Shown: piece by piece, positions 24,469 to 33,790 of the stretch | Layout of the letters: each line of letters starts with the position of its first letter | Numbering within the stretch: position 1 is the stretch's first letter | Origin: Paraburkholderia phosphatilytica | GTDB lineage: Bacteria; Pseudomonadota; Gammaproteobacteria; Burkholderiales; Burkholderiaceae | NCBI RefSeq assembly: GCF_003443895.1 | Contig: NZ_QQOA01000007.1 | Span: 124,001-188,000, forward strand | DNA: 64,000 nucleotides | Reading direction: 5' to 3' | The notes under the pieces: generated by a model | The model's input: only the letters and a program-made list of their open reading frames with translations | What the model was told of the DNA's origin: nothing | The model's database searches: none | Program-made: the position numbers and the translations under genes

Positions 24469-25962
24469 TTACCGCAGCCGCACGAGCGTCGACTTCAGTT
24501 CCGTGTACTTCTCGAGCGCGTGCAGCGACTTGTCGCGGCCATTGCCCGACTGTTTGTAGCCGCCGAACGGGAAGTTCATGTCGCCGCCCTCGTCGTAGCA
24601 GTTCACCCACACGGTACCCGCGCGCAGCCTGCGCGCCACGTCGTGCGCAGTGGTCAGGTTCGCAGTCCAGACCGCGGCGGCGAGGCCATATTCGCTGGCG
24701 TTCGCAATGCTCACCGCCTCATCCACCGAATCGAACGTGATCACCGACAGCACCGGCCCGAAGATCTCCTCGCGCGCAATGCGTGCCGACCCATCACCCG
24801 CGTCGAAAATCGTCGGCTCGACATAGAAGCCGCCGTCGATCGCATTCACGCGCGCGCCGCCCAGCAGCAGCTTCGCTTCGCTCCTGCCCGACTCGATATA
24901 GCCGAGCACGCGGTCAAGCTGCGTCTGATCGACGATCGCGCCCATCGACGTGTGTGGATCCAGCGGATGGCCCGGCGTGTAAGCGTGCGCCGCCGCGACG
25001 AGCCGCTCGAGAAACGCGTCCTTGATGTCGCGATGCACGAGCAGCCGCGAACCCGCCGTGCACATCTCGCCCATGTTGTAGAAGATCGCGCTCGCCGCCG
25101 CATTCGCCGCGCGATCGAGGTCGGGACAATCCGGCATCACGATGTTCGGCGACTTGCCGCCCAGTTCGAGCCACACGCGCTTCAGGTTCGATTGCCCCGC
25201 GTACTGCATGATCAGCTTGCCGACGTTGGCGGAGCCGGTGAACGCGATGCAGTCCACGTCGCGATGCAGCGCGAGCAGCTTGCCCGGCTCGCCGCCGCCC
25301 GGCACGACGTTGAACACGCCTGCGGGAATGCCAGCTTCATGCGCGAGCTGCGCGACCCGGATCGCGGTGAGCGGCGACTTCTCCGACGGCTTCAGCACGA
25401 CACTATTGCCCGCAGCGAGCGCCGGACCGAATTTCCACGACGCCATCAGGATCGGGAAATTCCACGGCACCACCGCGGCGACCACGCCGATCGGTTCGCG
25501 CGTGACGAGACCGACCAGGTGATGATCGGCGGGCACCACTTCCCCACCTGTTTTGTCGATCGCTTCGGCGAACCATTCGACGCAGTACGCGGCGCCCGGC
25601 ACATCGACGGTGGTGGTGTCGCCGATCGGCTTGCCTGCGTCGAGCGTTTCCAGCAGCGACAGTTCGTCGAGATGCTCGCGCATCAGCGCCGCCCAGCGCA
25701 GCAGGATCGCCTTGCGCTTGCGCGGATTCAGGCCGGCCCACACCTGGGCGTCAAACGCGCGGCGCGCGGCCGCCACCGCCGCATCGACGTCCGCTTCGCC
25801 GCAGTCGGCGATCGCGGCGAGCACCTTTCCATCGATCGGGCTCACGCAGTCGAAGCGGCGACCCGAAGCCGCATCGCGATACGTGCCGTCGATGAACGCG
25901 CGGCCTTCGATCTTCAGTTGTACTGCAAGTTGCTGCCAGTCGGAGAAGGTTTTCTTTTCCAT
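24469..25962 (-). CDS. puuC: Gamma-glutamyl-gamma-aminobutyraldehyde dehydrogenase
   Basis: A 497-residue NAD(P)-dependent aldehyde dehydrogenase. It shows the cofactor region PWNFPILMASWKFGPALAAGN, FTGSANVGK, the general base in WLELGGKSPNIV, and the catalytic Cys in NMGEMCTAGSRLLV. In the puu pathway it oxidises gamma-glutamyl-gamma-aminobutyraldehyde to gamma-glutamyl-GABA. Its place next to puuR and puuD supports this. The ATG at 25962 has GAGG six bases upstream and is preferred to the TTG at 25974. It is transcribed with puuR, 58 bp downstream of it. Other aminoaldehydes may also be substrates. Confidence 0.9.
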   Translation of the reverse strand: MEKKTFSDWQQLAVQLKIEGRAFIDGTYRDAASGRRFDCVSPIDGKVLAAIADCGEADVDAAVAAARRAFDAQVWAGLNPRKRKAILLRWAALMREHLDELSLLETLDAGKPIGDTTTVDVPGAAYCVEWFAEAIDKTGGEVVPADHHLVGLVTREPIGVVAAVVPWNFPILMASWKFGPALAAGNSVVLKPSEKSPLTAIRVAQLAHEAGIPAGVFNVVPGGGEPGKLLALHRDVDCIAFTGSANVGKLIMQYAGQSNLKRVWLELGGKSPNIVMPDCPDLDRAANAAASAIFYNMGEMCTAGSRLLVHRDIKDAFLERLVAAAHAYTPGHPLDPHTSMGAIVDQTQLDRVLGYIESGRSEAKLLLGGARVNAIDGGFYVEPTIFDAGDGSARIAREEIFGPVLSVITFDSVDEAVSIANASEYGLAAAVWTANLTTAHDVARRLRAGTVWVNCYDEGGDMNFPFGGYKQSGNGRDKSLHALEKYTELKSTLVRLR

Positions 25963-26020
25963 AGGATGCCTCAATGTTCCGGTTTCGAAGCAGCGCGAAC
26001 TGCTTCGACTGCGAGTGAGT

Positions 26021-26572
26021 TCAGAAGCTCGGCGGAGAATTCGCCGACACCACCTCGCACACGCTTTCCGCGCTGGGATTGCGGAAGCGATGCGGCAGGC
26101 GGCTTTCGAAGTAATAGCCGTCCCCGGGGTCGAGCAGCCACGTGGTGCCGTCCACCGTGAGTTCGAGTTGTCCGCTCACCACGACGCCGCCCTCGTGCCC
26201 CGAATGCTCGAGCATGTCGCCGCCCGTATCGGCAAGCGGCTGGTACACCTCGCGCAGAATGCTCATGTTGCGATCCTTCGTGCCCGAGCCGACCAGGTAG
26301 AACTCCACGCGATCGTTGCCGAGATTCGGCATGTCGGCGCGGCGCGAAACGACCGTGCGGTTTTCCTCGATCTCGAACGTGAAGAATTCCGCGAGACTCA
26401 TCGGTATGCATTCGAGCAGTTTCTTCAGCGAACCCACCGACGGGCTCACGCGGTTCTGCTCGATCAGCGAAATCGTGCCGTTGGTCACGCCGGCGCGTTT
26501 CGCCAGTTCACGTTGCGACAGGCCATGCTTCTTGCGGATGTATTGCAGGCGGGTCGCTACTTCGATGGACAT
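26021..26572 (-). CDS. puuR: Putrescine utilisation repressor (XRE-cupin)
   Basis: A 183-residue regulator with an XRE helix-turn-helix (about 6-60, LRYIRKKHG-type start, SQRELAKRAGVTNGTISLIEQNRVSPS) and a C-terminal cupin (about 108-180, HSGHEGGVVVSGQLELTVDG, LDPGDGYYFESRLPHRFRN). This is the PuuR architecture, a repressor released by putrescine. It is divergent from puuD across 966 bp, which contain sites resembling the E. coli PuuR box as I recall it. It is upstream of puuC on the same strand. Confidence 0.9.
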   Translation of the reverse strand: MSIEVATRLQYIRKKHGLSQRELAKRAGVTNGTISLIEQNRVSPSVGSLKKLLECIPMSLAEFFTFEIEENRTVVSRRADMPNLGNDRVEFYLVGSGTKDRNMSILREVYQPLADTGGDMLEHSGHEGGVVVSGQLELTVDGTTWLLDPGDGYYFESRLPHRFRNPSAESVCEVVSANSPPSF

Positions 26573-26781
26573 CGCGGTGCTCTCCCGGGCAGGAGCAGGT
26601 AGTGAAGGGGTACACGCAGGGCCGCGTGCATGTTGAATATTCTAATCACTTTAATGGCGCGGCTCTTGGGGGAAACCCGTATCGGCGATTCCTGAATTCA
26701 AATGTCAAACGCCACCGCAGCGTCGAATGAACCATTTCAGTGCTCAGGGAAACCCCTAGGCACACTGTCTCGAAAAAACAT

Positions 26782-26809
26782 TTGACGGCCATATTGGCTC
26801 GTATATCCT
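26782..26809 (+). promoter_or_regulatory. Candidate promoter of the puuD-puuA-spuC operon
   Basis: TTGACG (26782-26787), a 16-bp spacer and TATCCT (26804-26809) lie in an AT-rich patch upstream of the presumed PuuR box. The implied leader before puuD is about 720 bases, which is unusually long; a second promoter nearer puuD is possible. Confidence 0.4.
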
Positions 26810-26928
26810 GAAACACAGGTCGTCGTCATGCATTCGTCATCGGGTGTGCCGGCAGTCTGGAAACCCGATTCGCGAAACGCAGAAGCGACTACCGGATGCC
26901 CTGATTCTTTAAACGCCCCGGCGTTCAA

Positions 26929-26943
26929 TGAACAGGGTGTTCA
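26929..26943. promoter_or_regulatory. Candidate PuuR operator
   Basis: TGAACA-GGG-TGTTCA is a perfect 15-bp inverted repeat preceded by AA, giving AATGAACA, the core I recall from the E. coli PuuR box. A second partial copy, AATGAACC, lies at 26726-26733 on the other side of the candidate promoter. Confidence 0.5.
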
Positions 26944-27538
26944 AAACTTTCAACAACGTCGCCAGTCGAGTGTCATCGTGAGAGTCCGAGGCCCTTTGGT
27001 CAGGTGGGATCGTAGTCAGCCAGCGAGGTGTCTTCGCGCTGACCGGGCCGCCGCCATCGGCAGCAGCGGCGAGCTTGCGTTCCGCCGCTTCCTGTCCGTT
27101 TTCACCATCCTGTCCCGCCGTTCAGTGCGGCGTCATAACGTCGTGTGTGCCCGTGCGTTCATCGCCGTGCACACGGATGAAGTCGCCTCGCTGCTTCCGT
27201 AGCGCCTTTCCCTTCCCGGTCTGGACCGACTGTTCGCGCTGGCGTAACTCGTCACGGCGCGTGTATCGCCGCGTCACAAACGCGCCGCGCATACGCCGCC
27301 TGCCGCCAATGCCGCGCATCGAACCAATCCGGACCGCATGGCTCATCGCGACACGCGGCGCAATCCGCTGACGTCGCGACGGGCCAGCCCGACCGGCCCC
27401 GCTCATCCCAGCGGCGTTCCCGAACGCAGCGCTGCGGGCGAACTCGCGTCCGGTCAAAACGAACCACGTTACCGCCATCCGATGCAGCCGTCGTATCGCG
27501 ATAGCCGTCTTTCCGTGACTGTCAGCCATTCGTTAGGT

Positions 27539-28342
27539 ATGCAAATGAAGCCAATCGTCGGTGTGACTGCCGACCGTACGATGATCGGAGCCCATCCGTC
27601 GCACGTCACCGGCGAGAAGTACATCGCCGCGGTAGTGGACGGCGCGCATGCGCTCGCGCTGCTGGTGCCCGCGCTGGGCGAGCGTCAGCACGCGAGCGAC
27701 CTGCTCGCCGCGGTCGATGGTCTGCTCTTCACCGGCAGCTATTCGAACGTGGAGCCGCACCGCTATGGCGGCGAGCCGAGCGAACCCGGCACGCTGCACG
27801 ACGCCGACCGCGACGCGACGACGCTGCCGCTGCTCGCCGCCGCGATCGAACACGGCGTGCCGGTGCTCGCGATCTGCCGCGGCTTCCAGGAGCTGAACGT
27901 CGCGTTCGGCGGCTCGCTGCATCAACGCGTGCATGAAGTGGACGGTCTCGCCGATCACCGCGAAGACAAGGCGGATCCGCTCGATGCGCAGTACGGTCCG
28001 TCACACACCATCCGCCTCACCGCGGGCGGCCTGCTGCATCGCGTTGCAACGGCGAATGGCGTAGCGGAGGTGGCGCACGTGAATTCGCTGCACGGCCAGG
28101 GCATTGCGCGGCTCGCCGATAACTTCGTTGCCGAAGCGGTCGCGCCGGATGGCCTGATCGAAGCCGTCAGTGTCAGGGATGCACGCGCGTTCGCGCTGGG
28201 CGTGCAGTGGCATCCCGAATGGAAACACGCATCCGATCCGCTATCGGTCGCGATCTTCCGTGCGTTCGGCGCGGCATGTCGCGAACGGATGCGAACCCGG
28301 GTGGGCTCCCCTGTTGCCGGCGCTGCCGCGGCGCAGGGTTGA
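27539..28342 (+). CDS. puuD: Gamma-glutamyl-GABA hydrolase (class I glutamine amidotransferase-like)
   Basis: A 267-residue hydrolase that releases GABA from gamma-glutamyl-GABA. The peptidase C26 pattern is clear: start KPIVGVTADR, LLFTGSYSNVEPHRYGG, nucleophile Cys in VLAICRGFQELNVAFGGSLHQ, HTIRL, VNSLHGQGI, and the His-Glu pair in LGVQWHPEW. The ATG at 27539 was chosen; the ATG at 27545 is equally possible. It is followed by puuA after 30 bp and so is the first gene of the rightward puu operon. Confidence 0.92.
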   Translation: MQMKPIVGVTADRTMIGAHPSHVTGEKYIAAVVDGAHALALLVPALGERQHASDLLAAVDGLLFTGSYSNVEPHRYGGEPSEPGTLHDADRDATTLPLLAAAIEHGVPVLAICRGFQELNVAFGGSLHQRVHEVDGLADHREDKADPLDAQYGPSHTIRLTAGGLLHRVATANGVAEVAHVNSLHGQGIARLADNFVAEAVAPDGLIEAVSVRDARAFALGVQWHPEWKHASDPLSVAIFRAFGAACRERMRTRVGSPVAGAAAAQG

Positions 28343-28372
28343 GCCCGCCTCGCACATAACGAGAGAATCAAC

Positions 28373-29707
28373 ATGCACGACATCGATGAATTTCTGAAGA
28401 AGCATCGCATCACCGAGATCGAAGCGATCATCCCCGACATGGCCGGCATTGCGCGCGGCAAGATCATTCCGCGCAGCAAGTTCGAACTGGGCGAGTCGAT
28501 GCGTCTGCCGCAGGCGGTGATGATCCAGACCGTCACCGGCGACTATCCCGAAGACGGCTCGCTCACCGGCGTCACCGATCCCGACATGGTGTGCGTGCCG
28601 GATGCCTCGACGATCCGCATCATTCCGTGGGCCGTCGACCCGACCGCCCAGGTGATCCACGACTGCGTGCACTTCGACGGCACGCCGGTCGCGATCTCGC
28701 CGCGCCGCGTGCTGCGCCGCGTGCTCGAGCTGTACCGGGCGAAAGGCTGGAAGCCCGTGGTCGCGCCGGAGCTCGAGTTCTATCTGGTCGACATGAACAA
28801 GGACCCGGACCTGCCGCTGCAACCGCCGATCGGCCGCACCGGCCGAGCGGAAACCGGCCGCCAGGCATACTCGATCGAAGCGGTGAACGAGTTCGATCCA
28901 CTCTTCGAAGACATCTACGAGTACTGCGAAATTCAGGAACTCGAGGTCGACACGCTGATTCACGAAGTGGGCGCCGCGCAGATGGAGATCAACTTCATGC
29001 ACGGCGATCCGCTCAATCTCGCCGACCGCGTGTTCCTGTTCAAGCGCACGGTGCGCGAAGCCGCGCTGCGTCACCACATGTACGCGACCTTCATGGCGAA
29101 GCCGATGGAGAACGAACCCGGCTCCGCGATGCACGTGCACCAGAGCATCGTGGATGAAGAGACCGGCCACAACCTCTTCACCGGCAGCGACGGCAAACCG
29201 ACCGAGATGTTCTACGGCTTCCTTGCGGGCCTGCAGAAATACACCCCCGCGCTGATGCCGATCTTCGCGCCGTACATCAATTCGTACCGCCGCCTGTCGC
29301 GCTTCATGGCCGCGCCGATCAACGTGCAGTGGGGCTACGACAACCGCACGGTCGGCTTCCGCATTCCGCACTCGGGACCGGCCGCACGCCGTATCGAGAA
29401 CCGCATTCCGGGCGTGGACTGCAATCCGTATCTCGCGATCGCGGCGACGCTCGCGGCCGGCTATATCGGCATGCAGCAGCGCCTCAAGCCGACCGAACCG
29501 CTCACGAGCGACGGCTACGACCTGCCGTATCAGCTGCCGCGCAATCTCGAGGAAGGACTCACGCTGATGGGCGCATGCGACCCGCTCGCGGAAATTCTCG
29601 GCGAGCCGTTCATCAAGGCCTACCTCGCGCTGAAGGAAACCGAATACGAAGCGTTTTTCCGCGTGATCAGCTCGTGGGAACGCAAACACCTGCTGCTGCA
29701 CGTCTGA
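28373..29707 (+). CDS. puuA: Gamma-glutamylputrescine synthetase (glutamine synthetase family)
   Basis: A 444-residue GS-III/PuuA-like ligase that joins glutamate and putrescine using ATP. Family marks are VAPELEFYLVDMN, HEVGAAQMEINF, AKPMENEPGSAMHVHQS and IPHSGPAARRIENRIPGVDCNPYLAIAATLA. The adenylylation loop of true GlnA is absent, and the context (puuD upstream, spuC downstream) assigns it to polyamine use. It starts at 28373 after a normal gap. It is co-transcribed with puuD and spuC. Confidence 0.93.
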   Translation: MHDIDEFLKKHRITEIEAIIPDMAGIARGKIIPRSKFELGESMRLPQAVMIQTVTGDYPEDGSLTGVTDPDMVCVPDASTIRIIPWAVDPTAQVIHDCVHFDGTPVAISPRRVLRRVLELYRAKGWKPVVAPELEFYLVDMNKDPDLPLQPPIGRTGRAETGRQAYSIEAVNEFDPLFEDIYEYCEIQELEVDTLIHEVGAAQMEINFMHGDPLNLADRVFLFKRTVREAALRHHMYATFMAKPMENEPGSAMHVHQSIVDEETGHNLFTGSDGKPTEMFYGFLAGLQKYTPALMPIFAPYINSYRRLSRFMAAPINVQWGYDNRTVGFRIPHSGPAARRIENRIPGVDCNPYLAIAATLAAGYIGMQQRLKPTEPLTSDGYDLPYQLPRNLEEGLTLMGACDPLAEILGEPFIKAYLALKETEYEAFFRVISSWERKHLLLHV

Positions 29708-29756
29708 GCGAGCCGCACCTCGAGACGACGAAAAGCAGGCAAAACACGGAGGCAAC

Positions 29757-31190
29757 ATGAGTTACAGACAGGAAGCCGCATTCATCCAGCCGGCCGCGGC
29801 ACAGGCACAGGCCGCGCGCAGTACCGCCCGCAGTACCGCCGAATATCGCGCGCTCGACGCCGCGCACCACATCCATCCGTTCTCGGACATGGGCGCGCTG
29901 AACCGCGCAGGCAGCCGCGTGATCGTGAAGGCCGAGGGCGTGTATCTGTGGGACTCGGAAGGCAACCAGATCATCGACGGCATGGCGGGGCTGTGGTGCG
30001 TGAACATCGGTTACGGCCGCAAGGAACTCGCGGATGCCGCGTATCGCCAGATGCAGGAACTGCCGTTCTACAACACGTTCTTCAAGACCACGCATCCGCC
30101 GGTCATCGAACTGTCGGCGCTGCTCGCCGAGATCGCGCCCGCGCCGTTCAACCACTTCTTCTACTGCAACAGCGGTTCGGAAGGCAACGACACGGTGCTG
30201 CGCATCGTGCATCAGTACTGGCTCACGCAGAAACAGCCGGCGAAGAAATACGTGATCTCGCGCCGCAACGGCTATCACGGTTCGACGATCGCAGGCGGCA
30301 CGCTCGGCGGCATGGGTTACATGCACGAGCAGATGCCGTCGAAGGTTGAGCACATCGTGCACATCGACCAGCCGTATTTTTTCGGCGAAGCCGGCGGCGA
30401 CCTCACATCCGAAGAATTCGGCCTCGCGCGCGCACAGCAACTGGAAGCGAAGATTCTCGAACTCGGCGCGGACAACGTGGCCGCGTTCATCGGCGAGCCG
30501 TTCCAGGGCGCGGGCGGCGTGATCTTCCCGCCGTCAACCTACTGGCCGGAAATCCAGCGCATCTGCCGCAAGTACGACGTGCTGCTCGTCGCCGATGAAG
30601 TGATCGGCGGCTTCGGACGCACCGGCGAATGGTTTGCGCATCAGCACTTCGGCTTCGAGCCCGATCTGCTGACGCTCGCGAAGGGCTTGACGAGCGGCTA
30701 CGTGCCGATGGGCGCCGTCGCGATCCACGACCGCATCGCGAAAGCGATCGTCGAGAACGGCGAATTCAATCACGGCCTCACCTACTCCGGCCATCCGGTG
30801 GCCGCGGCGGTCGCAGTGGCGAACCTGAAGCTGCTGCGCGACGGGGGCATCGTCGAACGCGTGAAAGCCGACACGGGGCCGTATTTCCAGCAGCGTCTGC
30901 GCGAAACCTTCGAAGGCCATCCGATCGTCGGCGAGATCGCCGGCACGGGGCTCGTCGCGGGTCTGCAGCTCGCGCAGGATCCGCAGCGCCGCCAGCGTTT
31001 CGCGAACGGCGGCGACGTCGGCACGATCTGCCGCGACTTCTGCTTCAGCGGCAACCTGATCATGCGCGCGACCGGCGACCGGATGCTTCTGTCGCCGCCG
31101 CTCGTGGTCAGCAGACAGGAAATCGACGAGATCGTGTCGAAGGCGAAGCACGCCATTGATGCGACCGCCCAGCAACTCGGCCATTCGTAA
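29757..31190 (+). CDS. spuC: Putrescine-pyruvate aminotransferase (class III, PLP)
   Basis: A 477-residue omega-aminotransferase. Visible are HIHPFSDMGALNRAGSRVI, WDSEGNQIIDGMAGLWCVNIGYGR, FFYCNSGSEGNDTVLRI, RRNGYHGSTIAGGTLGG, EPFQGAGGVIFPP, LLVADEVIGGFGRTGEWF, and the PLP-binding Lys in LTLAKGLTSGYVPMGAV. It matches SpuC-type enzymes that transaminate putrescine to 4-aminobutanal. It follows puuA by 49 bp. With puuA-puuD also present, the cell would have two entry routes for putrescine. Other diamines are possible substrates. Confidence 0.9.
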   Translation: MSYRQEAAFIQPAAAQAQAARSTARSTAEYRALDAAHHIHPFSDMGALNRAGSRVIVKAEGVYLWDSEGNQIIDGMAGLWCVNIGYGRKELADAAYRQMQELPFYNTFFKTTHPPVIELSALLAEIAPAPFNHFFYCNSGSEGNDTVLRIVHQYWLTQKQPAKKYVISRRNGYHGSTIAGGTLGGMGYMHEQMPSKVEHIVHIDQPYFFGEAGGDLTSEEFGLARAQQLEAKILELGADNVAAFIGEPFQGAGGVIFPPSTYWPEIQRICRKYDVLLVADEVIGGFGRTGEWFAHQHFGFEPDLLTLAKGLTSGYVPMGAVAIHDRIAKAIVENGEFNHGLTYSGHPVAAAVAVANLKLLRDGGIVERVKADTGPYFQQRLRETFEGHPIVGEIAGTGLVAGLQLAQDPQRRQRFANGGDVGTICRDFCFSGNLIMRATGDRMLLSPPLVVSRQEIDEIVSKAKHAIDATAQQLGHS

Positions 31191-31200
31191 CGTCCGACCC

Positions 31201-31244
31201 TTCCGGCCGGCGCGCACAACCTGAATCACGAGCGCCGGCTGGAA
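31201..31244 (+). other. Stem-loop between spuC and potF
   Basis: TTCCGGCCGGCGC pairs with GCGCCGGCTGGAA (one mismatch in 13) across an 18-base loop. It fills the 80-bp gap before the binding-protein gene and could stabilise or partly terminate the transcript. Confidence 0.45.
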
Positions 31245-31270
31245 ATTCATCTCCCAGGGGAAAAACCACC

Positions 31271-32404
31271 ATGAGCGTCAGTCATCTTCGTCATACGATC
31301 GTAGCGGCCTCGGTTGCCGGAACGCTGGCCACCGCCGCGCTGCTCACCGTACTGCCGGTTACCCCCGCGCTCGCCGCGGACACCGAGCTGAACGTGTACA
31401 ACTGGTCCGACTACATTGCGAAGGACACCATCCCGAACTTCGAGAAGCAGACCAGCATTCACGTCAAGTACGACAACTACGACAGCGATGACACGCTCCA
31501 GGCGAAGCTGCTTGCGGGCAGCTCGGGTTACGACATCGTCGTGCCGACGTCGAACTACATGGCCAAGCAGATCCAGGCGGGCGTGTACCAGAAACTCAAC
31601 AAGGCCGAGCTGCCGAACCTGTCGAACCTCGACCCCGTGCTGATGAAGATGATCGCCGACGCCGATCCGGGCAACCAGTACGGCGTGCCGTGGGCGTACG
31701 GCACCGACGGCATCGGCTACAACGTCGAAGCCGTGCAGAAAGCGCTCGGCGCGAATGCGCCGGTGGACAGCTGGGCGCTCGTGCTGGACCCCGCGAACTT
31801 GTCGAAGCTGAAGGGCTGCGGCGTGTCGTTCCTCGATCAGGCCGTGGACGTGTTCGCCGCGACGCTGCAGTACATGCACAAGGATCCGAACAGCACGAAC
31901 CCGGCCGACTACCAGGCTGCATTCGAAGTGCTGAAGAAAGTCCGCCCGTACATCACGCAGTTCAATTCCTCCGGCTACATCAACGACCTCGCGAACAACG
32001 ACATCTGCGTCGCGCTGGGGTGGTCCGGCGACGTCGGCATCGCGAGCCGCCGCGCCGCCGAGGCCAAGCGTTCGTACCAGGTGAAGTTCGCCAACGCGAA
32101 GGAAGGCGGCCTGCTCTGGTTCGACGTGATGGTTATCCCGAAGGATGCACCGCACCCTGAAGCCGCGATGAAGTGGATCAACTACATCGAAGATCCGAAG
32201 GTCAACGCAGCGATCACCAACGAAGTGTTCTACCCCACCGCCAATCGCTCCGCGCGCCAGTTCGTGACGCCCGCGGTTTCTCAGGATCCGACCGTCTACC
32301 CGGGGGACGAGGTGCTGAGCAAGATGACGCTGATGAAGCCGGTTCCGACCGACATCCTGCGGCTCGAAAACCGTCTGTGGGCGCAGCTCAAGACGGGCCA
32401 CTGA
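31271..32404 (+). CDS. potF: Polyamine ABC transporter periplasmic binding protein
   Basis: A 377-residue secreted binding protein. It has a signal peptide (about 1-36, ending TPALAAD), then ELNVYNWSDYIAKDTIPNFEK, a hallmark start of PotD/PotF, with the polyamine-contact Trp and Asp residues (YNWSDY, AYGTDGIGYN, GWSGDVGIA). It fits the putrescine-preferring PotF/SpuD type by context. It is separated from the ATPase gene by a 231-bp gap holding direct repeats and a hairpin, which may set the usual excess of binding protein. Confidence 0.94.
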   Translation: MSVSHLRHTIVAASVAGTLATAALLTVLPVTPALAADTELNVYNWSDYIAKDTIPNFEKQTSIHVKYDNYDSDDTLQAKLLAGSSGYDIVVPTSNYMAKQIQAGVYQKLNKAELPNLSNLDPVLMKMIADADPGNQYGVPWAYGTDGIGYNVEAVQKALGANAPVDSWALVLDPANLSKLKGCGVSFLDQAVDVFAATLQYMHKDPNSTNPADYQAAFEVLKKVRPYITQFNSSGYINDLANNDICVALGWSGDVGIASRRAAEAKRSYQVKFANAKEGGLLWFDVMVIPKDAPHPEAAMKWINYIEDPKVNAAITNEVFYPTANRSARQFVTPAVSQDPTVYPGDEVLSKMTLMKPVPTDILRLENRLWAQLKTGH

Positions 32405-32434
32405 GTCTTCTGCCGAGTCTTCCACCGAGCCTTC
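32403..32434 (+). repeat. Three 12-bp direct repeats after potF
   Basis: GAGTCTTC, GAGTCTTC and GAGCCTTC start at 32403, 32415 and 32427, exactly 12 bp apart, beginning inside the potF stop codon. They are probably a local slippage product. Confidence 0.6.
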
Positions 32435-32496
32435 TTTCCGTGACGACCTGATCCGGGCCGCGCTGCCGGATCCCCTGAACGCCGACGATTCGCGGC

Positions 32497-32518
32497 GCAG
32501 GGATCGCTCGATCCCTGC
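32497..32518 (+). other. Hairpin between potF and potG
   Basis: GCAGGGATCG-CT-CGATCCCTGC is a perfect inverted repeat (effective 9-bp stem, four-base loop). Hairpins in this place typically protect the binding-protein mRNA or attenuate the membrane genes. Confidence 0.5.
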
Positions 32519-32635
32519 CCGCACGTAGTACCGCGCAGTCCCGTATCCCCGATCGCTGGAGCCTGTCTGCGAGTTGCCTTGCGCACCTCGTATGGGAGCG
32601 CTCGTGCCCGCGATCTGCAACGAATGGTCAAAGCC

Positions 32636-33790
32636 ATGAATTCGACATCCTCAAGCCGCACCGCCGACACGGTGCGCAACACGGTCACGAAGTCTTCCGA
32701 TACGCGCGAATTCGTTCGCATCGAAAACGTCGTGAAGAAGTTTGGCGAAAGCACCGCGGTCGACAACGTCAACCTGACGATCGAGAAGAACGAGCTGTTC
32801 GCGCTGCTCGGCAGTTCGGGTTGCGGCAAGTCGACGCTGCTGCGGATGCTCGCAGGTCTCGAGACCGCGACGTCGGGCCGCATCTTCGTCGACGGCGAAG
32901 ATCTCGCGACGCTGCCGCCATACCGGCGCCCGGTGAACATGATGTTCCAGTCGTACGCGCTGTTTCCGCACATGACGGTGGAAGCGAACGTCGCGTTCGG
33001 CCTCAAGCAGGAAGGCGTACCGAAGAAGGAGATCAAGGAGCGCGTGGCCGACGCGCTCAACCTCGTGCAGATGAGCCGCTATGCGCAGCGCAAGCCGCAT
33101 CAGCTGTCCGGCGGCCAGCAGCAGCGCGTTGCGCTCGCGCGCTCGCTCGTCAAGCGTCCGAAGCTGCTGCTGCTCGACGAGCCGATGTCCGCGCTCGACA
33201 AGAAGATCCGCCAGAAAACGCAGCTGGAGCTCGTCAACATCATCGAAAAAGTGGACGTGACCTGCGTGATGGTCACGCACGATCAGGAAGAAGCGATGAC
33301 GATGGCGTCGCGCCTCGCGGTGATGAGCGAAGGCCGCATCGTGCAGATCGGCACGCCGAGTCAGGTGTACGAATTTCCGAACAGCCGCTTCTCTGCAGAG
33401 TTCATCGGCTCGACCAACCTGTTCGAAGGCCTCGTCGTGGAGGACGAACCCGACCATATTTTCGTGGAGAGCGAGGACCTCGAAGCGCGCATGTACGTAA
33501 GCCACGGCATCACGGGTCCGCTCGGCATGCCGGTCGGTATCTCGGTGCGCCCGGAGCGGGTGTCGGTCTCGCTGCAGAAGCCCACCAGCAAACACAACTG
33601 GGCGCGCGGCGTCGTGTCGGATGTCGCGTACATGGGCAGCTATTCGCTGTATCACGTGCGCCTGCCGAGCGGCAAGACGGTCGTGTCGAACCTCTCCAGC
33701 TCGCACCTGATGCAGCAGGGTGCGCCCTCCTATAACGACGACGTGTTCGTCTCCTGGTCGCCCGCCAGCGGCGTGGTGCTGACGCAATGA
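32636..33790 (+). CDS. potG: Polyamine ABC transporter ATP-binding protein
   Basis: A 384-residue ATPase with Walker A LLGSSGCGKSTLL, the Q-loop MMFQSYALFPHMT, signature LSGGQQQRVALARSL, Walker B LLLLDEPMSAL and the switch MVTHDQEEA. A C-terminal TOBE regulatory domain (GISVRPERV, GVVSDVAYMGSYSLYHV) follows. The start at 32636 (or 32624) excludes an upstream segment with no ribosome site. The stop overlaps the potH start by four bases (ATGA), so they are translationally coupled. Confidence 0.93.
   Translation: MNSTSSSRTADTVRNTVTKSSDTREFVRIENVVKKFGESTAVDNVNLTIEKNELFALLGSSGCGKSTLLRMLAGLETATSGRIFVDGEDLATLPPYRRPVNMMFQSYALFPHMTVEANVAFGLKQEGVPKKEIKERVADALNLVQMSRYAQRKPHQLSGGQQQRVALARSLVKRPKLLLLDEPMSALDKKIRQKTQLELVNIIEKVDVTCVMVTHDQEEAMTMASRLAVMSEGRIVQIGTPSQVYEFPNSRFSAEFIGSTNLFEGLVVEDEPDHIFVESEDLEARMYVSHGITGPLGMPVGISVRPERVSVSLQKPTSKHNWARGVVSDVAYMGSYSLYHVRLPSGKTVVSNLSSSHLMQQGAPSYNDDVFVSWSPASGVVLTQ

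Larger units (their letters stand above)
26573..27538. other. Long gene-free regulatory region between puuR and puuD
   Basis: No credible gene was found in 966 bp: the reading frames present are Arg/Ser-rich and lack ribosome sites. An AT-rich segment with the palindrome GAATATTC (26635-26642) lies just upstream of puuR. The rest holds a sigma70-like promoter, an AATGAAC-containing dyad and about 600 bp of normal-GC leader before puuD. Confidence 0.6.

Noticed and set aside
26828-27202. 124-codon frame in the puuR-puuD gap
   Set aside because: No ribosome site, no family pattern and mixed composition; treated as non-coding leader.
28241-29758. 505-codon minus-strand frame across puuA
   Set aside because: Antisense shadow of a well-conserved glutamine synthetase family gene.
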